IMG/VR virus record: IMGVR_UViG_3300021962_000061
Span: 25,598-89,597 of that record
From: a virus
Length of the DNA: 64,000 nt
Reading direction: 5' to 3' (one strand)
Below the pieces are notes generated by a model, which saw only the letters and a list, made by a program, of their open reading frames with translations, did not search any database and was not told where the DNA came from. Shown in pieces: positions 59,016-64,000 of this stretch. Within the stretch, counting starts at the first letter, position 1; each line of letters begins with the position of its first letter. The translations under genes and the position numbers were made by a program.

Positions 59016-59576
59016 TTAAATAACTGGTATCAGCGACATCGAGTCGCTTGGTCCAAATGCTGTATTTGTAACATCAAACCCTATTGTAATTCTATGACCA
59101 TCATATGGTTCAACAACTTGAACTTTATGTCGTCTGTTACCAGGACCAATGTATATGTTGCCTATATCGTTTTCAATTTCGTAATTATCGAAAACTGTTT
59201 TGGTTCTTTTTGGATCTACTGAGATGTATCCATGAATGTACCAACTATGGTTGTGCCATTTGAGAACCTGATCTTGTCTATGGACATTTAACCACGACTG
59301 AAACCAAAGGTACTCGTCTGTAGGAGCAGTAATTTTAATCGCATCCAATAAGTCTTTATATAAATCAGTGAAGTATGAGCGTGGACCAACCAAGGAAAAT
59401 ATGTTGTATGTTTTGTATAGCCACGTACTATCTTTACTCACACTACCATACGTCTTAATTAAGAGCTTGTGTGCCGCACTAAGATCACGCAGCATCTCTT
59501 GCTGATGTTTTAAAATAACATCAGATCTGTAGATCCTATATCCACATTCGGTGTTATCTTCAATGAGTGAAAGCAT
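59016..59576 (-). CDS. 2OG-Fe(II) oxygenase (2OG-FeII_Oxy_5-like)
   Basis: 186 residues from ATG 59576 with AGGAG five bases upstream. WHNHSWYIHGYISVDP supplies H108 and H110 in the W-H-x-H-x-x-x-x-x-G-Y motif of the 2OG-FeII_Oxy_5 group, and NIYIGPGNRRHKVQVVEPYDGHRITIGFDV gives distal His150 and Arg162. The iron site is thus H-x-H instead of H-x-D. Substrate unknown; the gene ends 1 bp after a tRNA. Confidence 0.75.
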   Translation of the reverse strand: MLSLIEDNTECGYRIYRSDVILKHQQEMLRDLSAAHKLLIKTYGSVSKDSTWLYKTYNIFSLVGPRSYFTDLYKDLLDAIKITAPTDEYLWFQSWLNVHRQDQVLKWHNHSWYIHGYISVDPKRTKTVFDNYEIENDIGNIYIGPGNRRHKVQVVEPYDGHRITIGFDVTNTAFGPSDSMSLIPVI

Positions 59577-59626
59577 ATCTTCTCCTAATGGTGGAAGGTG
59601 TAAGGCAACACTTTCCAATGAAAGGA

Positions 59627-59709
59627 GGACTCATGTTGGCCAAGGCCTTTTTCGTGCTTGGCGCCGCGAGTCCACCGGCCTTTGCCCCACTTGCCCACCT
59701 CCATGGAGG
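59627..59709 (-). ncRNA. Structured spacer in tRNA array
   Basis: No ORF of note between 59577 and 59724. Nested stems: GGACTC (59627-59632) with GAGTCC (59668-59673), and inside it GCCAAG (59639-59644) with CTTGGC (59657-59662); further on the palindrome CCTCCATGGAGG (59698-59709). Could be a processed spacer or small RNA. Confidence 0.4.
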
Positions 59710-59724
59710 CAGTACGAGGCTATA

Positions 59725-59800
59725 TGGTACCCGGTGACGGGATCGAACCGCCGACAGTCGCCGTGTAAAGGCGGCGCTCTACCAGCTGAGCTAACCGGGC
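59725..59800 (-). tRNA. tRNA-Val(UAC)
   Basis: 76 nt with encoded CCA. Acceptor GCCCGGT with ACCGGGT (G-U at 1-72), anticodon loop TTTACAC/CTTTACA, T-loop TTCGATC. Reads GUA and GUG. Confidence 0.92.
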
Positions 59801-59808
59801 ATTCAAAA

Positions 59809-59894
59809 TGGTGGGAAAGGAAGGATTCGAACCTACTCAGCCTAAGGCGACAGATTTACAGTCTGTTGTGACTCTCCAACTTCACCGCTTGCCC
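59809..59894 (-). tRNA. tRNA-Tyr(GUA)
   Basis: 86 nt with encoded CCA and long variable arm. Acceptor GGGCAAG has a mismatch at the fourth pair; anticodon loop CTGTAAA, T-loop TTCGAAT. Reads UAC and UAU. Confidence 0.9.
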
Positions 59895-59907
59895 ACATAA
59901 ACTTTAA

Positions 59908-59981
59908 TGGCTGAGGAGCATGGATTCGAACCACGATAAGCAGGATCAAAACCTGCTGTCCTGCCGTTAGACGACTCCTCA
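59908..59981 (-). tRNA. tRNA-Gln(UUG)
   Basis: 74 nt with encoded CCA. Acceptor TGAGGAG with CTCCTCA, discriminator G, anticodon loop TTTTGAT, T-loop TTCGAAT. Reads CAA and CAG. Confidence 0.92.
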
Positions 59982-59990
59982 AAATAAGAT

Positions 59991-60097
59991 GCTCATGTAT
60001 CTCTCACACTTCCACACATCTCTGATTTTTCAATCATGATAGACTCGGGTGATTTTCAGATTTTGTATCGCGAGTACAAAACCAGCGATACATGAGC
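59991..60097 (-). ncRNA. Structured RNA candidate closed by an 11-bp stem
   Basis: GCTCATGTATC (59991-60001) pairs perfectly with GATACATGAGC (60087-60097). Inside are TTTTGTA/TACAAAA (60061-60067 with 60075-60081, 7-nt loop) and TGATT/AATCA with a GAAA loop on the minus strand (60023-60036). Three stems in 107 nt argue for a folded RNA. An overlapping 62-codon ORF (60030..60218 minus) is the competing reading. Confidence 0.5.
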
Positions 60098-60184
60098 AAC
60101 AGAGAAGGATGGGATAGTTGGGTTTGCTCACTCCAGGCATCCGGTGGAGGCTATACATTACTGCTAGCCACATCCTAAAGACAG

Positions 60185-60214
60185 CCGACACGTACATTGC
60201 TGCAGAGGTGTCGG
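60185..60214 (-). other. Hairpin in spacer
   Basis: CCGACAC (60185-60191) pairs with GTGTCGG (60208-60214). It lies in the 60098-60222 spacer next to tRNA-Ala. No other feature is visible in that spacer. Confidence 0.35.
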
Positions 60215-60222
60215 GCATATTT

Positions 60223-60298
60223 TGGTGGAGATGGACGGGATCGAACCGACGACATCCAGCTTGCAAAGCTGGCGCTCTCCCAACTGAGCTACATCCCC
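60223..60298 (-). tRNA. tRNA-Ala(UGC)
   Basis: 76 nt with encoded CCA. Acceptor GGGGATG, anticodon loop TTTGCAA, T-loop TTCGATC. Reads GCA and partners. Confidence 0.94.
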
Positions 60299-60305
60299 AA
60301 ATAAG

Positions 60306-60422
60306 GCGTGGGCTACCATTCAAGGTTCGTTCTTAGACCTTACCCCCACGCAATAAGGCTGCATTCCGTTAGCTCTCATAATTCATATAGTGCTACCCAT
60401 ACGGACAAACTCTCACACTATA
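60306..60422 (-). ncRNA. Structured spacer with two hairpins
   Basis: The 60299-60460 spacer has GCGTGGG/CCCACGC (60306-60312 with 60345-60351) enclosing AAGGT/ACCTT, and TATAGTG/CACTATA (60386-60392 with 60416-60422). No tRNA-like T-loop is found. Confidence 0.4.
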
Positions 60423-60460
60423 GGGGTGTACCCGTCAGACATGCCTGCAGGTCACCAAGA

Positions 60461-60535
60461 TGGCTGGCGAGGTAGGGATCGAACCTACGACAGAGTGATT
60501 AACAGTCACTTGATCTACCACTGATCTACTCGCCA
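60461..60535 (-). tRNA. tRNA-Asn(GUU)
   Basis: 75 nt with encoded CCA. Acceptor TGGCGAG, anticodon loop CTGTTAA, T-loop TTCGATC. Reads AAC and AAU. Confidence 0.93.
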
Positions 60536-60548
60536 ATAAAATATGATA

Positions 60549-60625
60549 TGGCGACTCGGATGGGGCTCGAACCCACGACCTCATGCGTGACAGGCATGTG
60601 AACTAACCAACTGTTCTACCGAGCC
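60549..60625 (-). tRNA. tRNA-Asp(GUC)
   Basis: 77 nt with encoded CCA. Acceptor GGCTCGG, anticodon loop CTGTCAC, T-loop TTCGAGC. Reads GAC and GAU. Confidence 0.93.
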
Positions 60626-60630
60626 AGAAA

Positions 60631-60706
60631 TGGTGGACCGTGTAGGGATCGAACCTACGACCTGTTGATTAAGAGTCAAATGCTCTACCAGCTGAGCTAA
60701 CGATCC
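60631..60706 (-). tRNA. tRNA-Lys(CUU)
   Basis: 76 nt with encoded CCA. Acceptor GGATCGT with ACGGTCC, anticodon loop CTCTTAA, T-loop TTCGATC. Reads AAG. Second Lys tRNA and the first tRNA after the leader promoter. Confidence 0.9.
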
Positions 60707-61041
60707 ATAATAAATGCCGGTTACTAATCCGGCGTCACACTATGCTCCGTGGTGACAGTCGACGCTGCTATGATAACAGATAGCAGTCTGTTATAGGTCC
60801 ACGCTTTTCACTGCTACAACAACAAACAGTTCGGGCCGGTACAATATGGCCTACCTACAACGAGGAGGTGGTGGGACACCCAGTTAATAAGGTCGCTGTT
60901 AAGCCGTCCTGAACGGAAGCCGAGCATGACACTCCAGTCGGTCTAGAAAGATGTTTAGACTAAATGCCGACAGGTCGCGAAGCACCTAATTGGAATTCGT
61001 GTTTTTAAAGAGCTGAACAAGAGCACAATGTCTTATCCAGG
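60707..61041 (-). ncRNA. Long structured leader of the tRNA operon
   Basis: 335-nt non-coding stretch between the promoter and the first tRNA. Visible stems include GCCGG/CCGGC near 60717-60734, CTGCTAT/ATAGCAG and the overlapping ATAACAGA/TCTGTTAT near 60766-60796, and GTCTA/TAGAC near 60943-60962 inside a TCGG/CCGA pair. Alternative pairings around 60766-60796 could switch. No ORF or tRNA-like loop is visible. Confidence 0.5.
61002..61014 (-). promoter_or_regulatory. boxA-like antitermination element
   Basis: Minus strand reads AGCTCTTTAAAAA, matching the bacterial rRNA boxA core (TGCTCTTTAACA) at GCTCTTTAA. It lies about 27-39 nt downstream of the predicted start site, the region where host rrn operons carry boxA. 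Confidence 0.5.
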
Positions 61042-61047
61042 GCTAGC

Positions 61048-61076
61048 ATTATCTGCTAGTTTAATATGTATGTCAA
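61048..61076 (-). promoter_or_regulatory. Near-consensus sigma70 promoter of the tRNA operon
   Basis: Minus strand TTGACA (61071-61076), 17-bp spacer (61054-61070), GATAAT (61048-61053): exact -35 and five of six -10 bases. The stop codon TGA of the AAA gene lies within the -35. Predicted start near 61041. Confidence 0.75.
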
Positions 61077-61942
61077 CAGCCTCGAAAACAAGTTTGCTTA
61101 GCTAACTTTTGCCAATTGGCATAATCCATCTTCATCAACGTGGCCAACTTAATGACCATTCGAAGAGAGAGTTCACGGAGATTATCCATGTTCTTCTCTA
61201 CGAAGTCCACGATCGTAGACTCGTCGACCAATGTCAAACCCTTATCACGGAGCATCCCTAACGCAACGACTTGCTTGATACGAACGACGTAGTCCATCTT
61301 CGTCTTCATAGCCAAGTCGAGGTAATGAGACCTCGAGACAAGCGCCTCAAAGTGAGGAGCAAGTCTTGAACCACGAGCAATGAGATCATCAAAGTCGTAG
61401 TTCGTGATAAAGATCACCGAACCTTCGAACTCGAAACTGTTAGGAATCGGTTCGCCATCTTCATCTTCGATCTTATCAATAGATCGTGACAACCAATGAA
61501 GTTTGCGAGTGTCAGTAGAGTCACACGCGCTCTTCAACAAGTTCATTGACACGTCATCTGCGAAGATCGAATCCGAATCGTCGAATACAAGCACGCTGTG
61601 AGCGAAACGAGCTTCATATAACAATCGGTAGAGCGAGAGAGGACGAACATAACCCTTGATGTAGGTCACATGGTGACCCTGATCTTCGAGTTCCTTCATC
61701 TTCTGCTCAACCGTATACGACTTACCAAGACCAGCAGGTCCAGATACAATCAGAGCACGGTTGATGCCCTTACCTGTTGCCTCAGTGAGAACCTCAAGAG
61801 CGTTGAAACGATCCTTGAGCTTCTCCTCGATCTGCTCTACTGACTCTATACTCTTAGTAAGTGTAAGAGTCGGCATCACAGTACCTTGCTTCCGACGATT
61901 CTTAGTCATTCGGAAACCCTTCTTTGGAACGCCTCTAGGCAT
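61073..61942 (-). CDS. AAA ATPase
   Basis: 289 residues from ATG 61942 with TGAGG six bases upstream; a longer in-frame reading starts at 61954. Walker A GPAGLGKS (68-75), Walker B SVLVFDDSDS (116-125), then VIFITNYDFDDLIARGSRLAPHFEALVSRSHYLDL with sensor-1 Asn and a likely arginine finger. This is a small AAA protein of the kind found in T4-like marine phages, possibly clamp-loader- or RarA-like; exact role unknown. The N-terminal 25 residues are Lys/Arg-rich. Promoter C and repeat cluster C lie directly upstream. Confidence 0.82.
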   Translation of the reverse strand: MPRGVPKKGFRMTKNRRKQGTVMPTLTLTKSIESVEQIEEKLKDRFNALEVLTEATGKGINRALIVSGPAGLGKSYTVEQKMKELEDQGHHVTYIKGYVRPLSLYRLLYEARFAHSVLVFDDSDSIFADDVSMNLLKSACDSTDTRKLHWLSRSIDKIEDEDGEPIPNSFEFEGSVIFITNYDFDDLIARGSRLAPHFEALVSRSHYLDLAMKTKMDYVVRIKQVVALGMLRDKGLTLVDESTIVDFVEKNMDNLRELSLRMVIKLATLMKMDYANWQKLAKQTCFRGC

Positions 61943-61974
61943 TCGATACCTCATTCATCTCAAACATGACGCGC

Positions 61975-62003
61975 ACTATACGCACATTGGCCAGACATAG
62001 CAA
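61975..62003 (-). promoter_or_regulatory. Repeat-associated early promoter C
   Basis: Minus strand TTGCTA (61998-62003), 17-bp spacer, TATAGT (61975-61980). The AAA gene start is at 61942, so here a 25-nt leader with TGAGG is available, unlike A and B. Confidence 0.65.
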
Positions 62004-62010
62004 CACGTAG

Positions 62011-62245
62011 AATCAAGGGGTTACAAAATTGACCATAACCTCTTGATTTTCAACGAGTTATAACTTGTTGATTTTACTGGGGAATTTGAGAGCACATTTT
62101 GACGTGTATATACGAAAATTGAGCTAGTAGTACGCCAATGATACACAACTACACCTTCTAGACGACCTCGAAACGTGTAACCCATTGATTCTGAAGGAAA
62201 ACGTGTTTTCTTCATCCAAAAACACGGCGTTGTAACTTATTGATT
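62011..62245. repeat. 14-bp repeat cluster C (5 copies)
   Basis: AATCAAGGGGTTAC on plus (62011-62024); minus-strand copies at 62035-62048, 62060-62073, 62177-62190 and 62232-62245 (plus reads ATAACCTCTTGATT, ATAACTTGTTGATT, GTAACCCATTGATT, GTAACTTATTGATT). The stretch 62074-62176 between them holds no gene and no other feature I can support. The last copy covers the stop of the gene at 62237. Confidence 0.75.
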
Positions 62246-62434
62246 ATAGTAAGGATTTTCAGTGCGTAGGAATTGCTCGACCAATCGCTCAGCATATCGG
62301 ATGTCGCAACACCGTATTCTGTCTTCAGTTCTAAGAGTCTTATCCGTAAGAACACAAATGATGTTCTCAGGACCGTCAACAACCAGTTCAGCAACTTTAT
62401 TGTTAAATGCTATTGATCGGTAAACTAGACTCAT
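62237..62434 (-). CDS. Small protein of unknown function
   Basis: 65 residues (MSLVYRSIAFNNKVAELVVDGPENIICVLTDKTLRTEDRIRCCDIRYAERLVEQFL). Alternating strand-helix pattern. It overlaps the carbamoyltransferase gene by 32 bp and its stop lies in a repeat of cluster C. Reality is plausible from length and composition but not proven. Confidence 0.45.
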   Translation of the reverse strand: MSLVYRSIAFNNKVAELVVDGPENIICVLTDKTLRTEDRIRCCDIRYAERLVEQFLRTENPYYNQ

Positions 62435-63623
62435 TGTTGTACTGCTCCACTAACTTATAAAGTTTGTCCTTGGTCTCTACTATACTATATTCAGGACCAA
62501 GATACAAGGTGTCAATATTTTTAAATTTAGTATTTGGAAATTTATGTTTGTAGTGATATAGAGCAGCACCTAGTGCTTGGGATGCATCACACGCGATTGG
62601 TTCAATGAACACATTGAGATGTGGAAATGTCTTCTTGATTATTGAGTTTCCGAGAATGTTTAATGCACACCCACCACCTAACACCAGGTTGTTAGATGGA
62701 TTCAAATCTAGAGCCTGCTGTACTCTCTTTATAAAAATATCTTCCAAAGCTCTTTGAATATTATAGGCTAAATCTTTTTTAATCTCATCAGACGGATCAA
62801 TAAGAACAGGATTAGTTATTGTATCCACTTGACTATCATTTCTAAAGAAATTAGCATCCGAATGAGTTGTGCCTGGTATCAGCATAGGAGGAAGATTGTT
62901 AGGTTTACCGTAAGCTGAGAGGCCCATTGTTTTGCCAGCTTCATTAGAAGAAGGAAACCCTATATGTCTTGTTATTGTTCCATACATCTTGCCAATATCT
63001 ACATGCGATGATATTTGTACTGGATATTTAAAGAATTGTTTAGCATTTTGTGTTTTCGTATATGACCATCCAGTTAGTCCAAGGCCATGCTGCATATAAA
63101 ACAAATGTTTAAACAATGTTCTGAGATTTTGGTCAGCTTTGAAAATTGTTGTCGTTTCAGATAGATTGCAATCTGCCCAAACCCAGCCTGTTCCTACACC
63201 ATCAATTATGATGCAGTTTGCTTCTTCGAATCCTGATTGATAAAAGCCAGCAGCAGCATGGTATAAGTGGTGGTTGCTATTGTCGACAACAATTTGGCCA
63301 GTTTGTATTTTGGCCTTTTGCAGCATTTTTGTTAGTAGCATAACGTGAGTCGATACAGCAAACCCATTAACATTAGGCTCATGTTTTACATAAGCTGGAG
63401 AGTTTGGATTATTATTGTTATCTCTTACGTTGACTAGAACAACTAAATTAACTTTGTTTGTATATTTCTTAATGTGTTCTATATCATGTTGTTGTATTTT
63501 ACATGTGTGCTTTTGTCTAGTTGTTCTCTCACATGGATAGGCAAATAACACTTTACTATCTTCAAGTAGACAGATGCATGAATCGTGACTAGAAGATGAA
63601 AGTGCTAATGTGTAAAAACTCAT
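62403..63623 (-). CDS. Carbamoyltransferase, N-terminal domain (NodU/CmcH family)
   Basis: 406 residues. The fold starts at LALSSSSHDSCICLLEDSKVLFAYPCERTTRQKH; SNHHLYHAAAGFYQSGF carries the metal-binding His pair, CIIIDGVGTGWVW the acidic strand, EAGKTMGLSAYGKP the nucleotide loop, and LVLGGGCALN and CDASQALGAALYH the end of the ASKHA-like core. It stops before the YrdC-like C-terminal domain (G-R-M-E-x-G-P-R-A-L-G) that full-length NodU/CmcH enzymes (about 550-600 residues) carry. The missing domain is in the gene upstream (ATGA overlap). Reaction: carbamoyl transfer from carbamoyl phosphate to a hydroxyl or amine. Confidence 0.82.
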   Translation of the reverse strand: MSFYTLALSSSSHDSCICLLEDSKVLFAYPCERTTRQKHTCKIQQHDIEHIKKYTNKVNLVVLVNVRDNNNNPNSPAYVKHEPNVNGFAVSTHVMLLTKMLQKAKIQTGQIVVDNSNHHLYHAAAGFYQSGFEEANCIIIDGVGTGWVWADCNLSETTTIFKADQNLRTLFKHLFYMQHGLGLTGWSYTKTQNAKQFFKYPVQISSHVDIGKMYGTITRHIGFPSSNEAGKTMGLSAYGKPNNLPPMLIPGTTHSDANFFRNDSQVDTITNPVLIDPSDEIKKDLAYNIQRALEDIFIKRVQQALDLNPSNNLVLGGGCALNILGNSIIKKTFPHLNVFIEPIACDASQALGAALYHYKHKFPNTKFKNIDTLYLGPEYSIVETKDKLYKLVEQYNNESSLPINSI

Positions 63624-64000
63624 TTACTAACAACAACCTGCAACTCAGGGAGGTATAGGTAATCAATTCTAGACTTTGCAAATGTTTTGAATGTATCTTC
63701 TATAGTTTCCACCAACGGTTCACCAGCAAGATTCAATGATGTATTCAATACCATTGGTACCCCTGTCAAGTTGTAAAATGCTTTAATTAGGTTGTAGTAG
63801 TGATAATTTTGCTGTTCTGTTACCGTTTGTATTCTACACGACCCATCGACATGAATAACACAAGGTATAATATGCTTCTTGTCTTCTTTGCACGTAAATG
63901 AAAATGTCATGTATGGTGATTCTGGCAATCCAAGCATATCGAACCACTGATTAGCATACTCTAGCATCATTGATGCAGCTAGAGGTCTAAAGTATTCTCT
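63620..64000 (-). CDS. Carbamoyltransferase C-terminal domain, continues past window
   Basis: At least 127 residues; the reading frame stays open to the right edge (REYFRPLAASMMLEYANQWF). IPCVIHVDGSCRIQTVT, FYNLTGVPMVLNTSLNLAGEPLVET and SRIDYLYL are the end of the Carbamoyltrans_C domain. The domain is therefore encoded upstream of its N-terminal partner, the reverse of the usual order. Whether the part beyond the window is only this domain or a full second enzyme cannot be seen. Confidence 0.75.
   Translation of the reverse strand, partial: REYFRPLAASMMLEYANQWFDMLGLPESPYMTFSFTCKEDKKHIIPCVIHVDGSCRIQTVTEQQNYHYYNLIKAFYNLTGVPMVLNTSLNLAGEPLVETIEDTFKTFAKSRIDYLYLPELQVVVSK

Noticed and set aside
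58600-59871. Plus-strand ORFs across the tRNA genes near 58600..58860 and 59551..59871
   Set aside because: They are antisense translations of tRNA and flanking sequence.
60061-60081. 7-bp stem with 7-nt loop that looks like an anticodon arm (CGC on the minus strand)
   Set aside because: No T-arm with a TTCRA loop and no acceptor of normal length; not a tRNA.
60030-60218. 62-codon minus-strand ORF with a hydrophobic stretch overlapping the structured RNA
   Set aside because: No ribosome binding site, begins directly beside tRNA-Ala, and the same bases form several strong stems; kept only as a competing reading.
62101-62176. Possible gene or further repeat between copies of cluster C
   Set aside because: No ORF of supportable length and no further match to AATCAANNRGTTAC.

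Overview
The window is one side of the genome of an AT-rich T4-like myovirus (T4 superfamily, Caudoviricetes). It contains recognisable T4 baseplate and tail genes (gp6, gp8, gp25, gp5, gp27, gp53, gp48, gp54, gp26/gp51, a gp29-like tape measure), the gp4 head-completion protein, and the replication proteins gp32, gp59 and a gp30-like ligase. TATAAATA late-promoter boxes stand in front of several structural genes. A lipoprotein gene and cell-wall peptidase chemistry point to a Gram-negative host. Many 2-oxoglutarate oxygenases and an S74 tail fibre resemble T4-like phages of marine bacteria, but the exact host cannot be told from the sequence.

Layout. (1) 1-27368, minus strand: fibres, large peripheral baseplate proteins, the wedge, the hub and the tube cap. 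A 1,699-residue Thr/Ser repeat protein sits between gp8 and the gp7-position protein. (2) 27381-32437, plus strand: gp4, a conserved virion protein, gp54, gp26 with a probable -1 frameshift into gp51, and the tape measure. (3) 32434-40380, minus: an exported lipoprotein, gp32, gp59, a sulfotransferase, a Rossmann-like transferase candidate, an oxygenase and small conserved genes. (4) 40441-50375, minus: DNA ligase, a zincin-like protease, two methyltransferases, further oxygenases, an HNH protein, a P-loop ATPase and two runs of small early genes. (5) 50395-60706, minus: 22 tRNA genes mixed with oxygenases, a beta-helix spike, a sulfotransferase, small membrane proteins and structured non-coding spacers; one more tRNA lies alone at 39748. 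(6) 60707-64000, minus: a long leader with a near-consensus sigma70 promoter and a boxA-like element, an AAA ATPase, and a carbamoyltransferase whose two domains are in separate genes.

How it fits together. Three transcription units of small genes or the AAA ATPase (starting at 43197, 47722 and 61942) share the same promoter architecture (TTGnnn, 16-17 bp, TATAGT). Each is preceded by a cluster of a 14-bp repeat (consensus AATCAANNRGTTAC, 11 copies), which looks like a phage-specific control element or iteron. The tRNA array looks built like a host stable-RNA operon: strong promoter, boxA, structured leader, then tRNAs for 18 of the 20 amino acids (Phe and Trp not found). Eight putative Fe(II)/2OG oxygenases, two sulfotransferases, three methyltransferases and a split carbamoyltransferase form a dispersed small-molecule or macromolecule modification set whose substrate is unknown.

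The items most worth a second look are the gp26/gp51 frameshift signal, the Thr-ladder repeat protein, the repeat/promoter clusters, the boxA-led tRNA operon and the structured RNAs inside the tRNA array.
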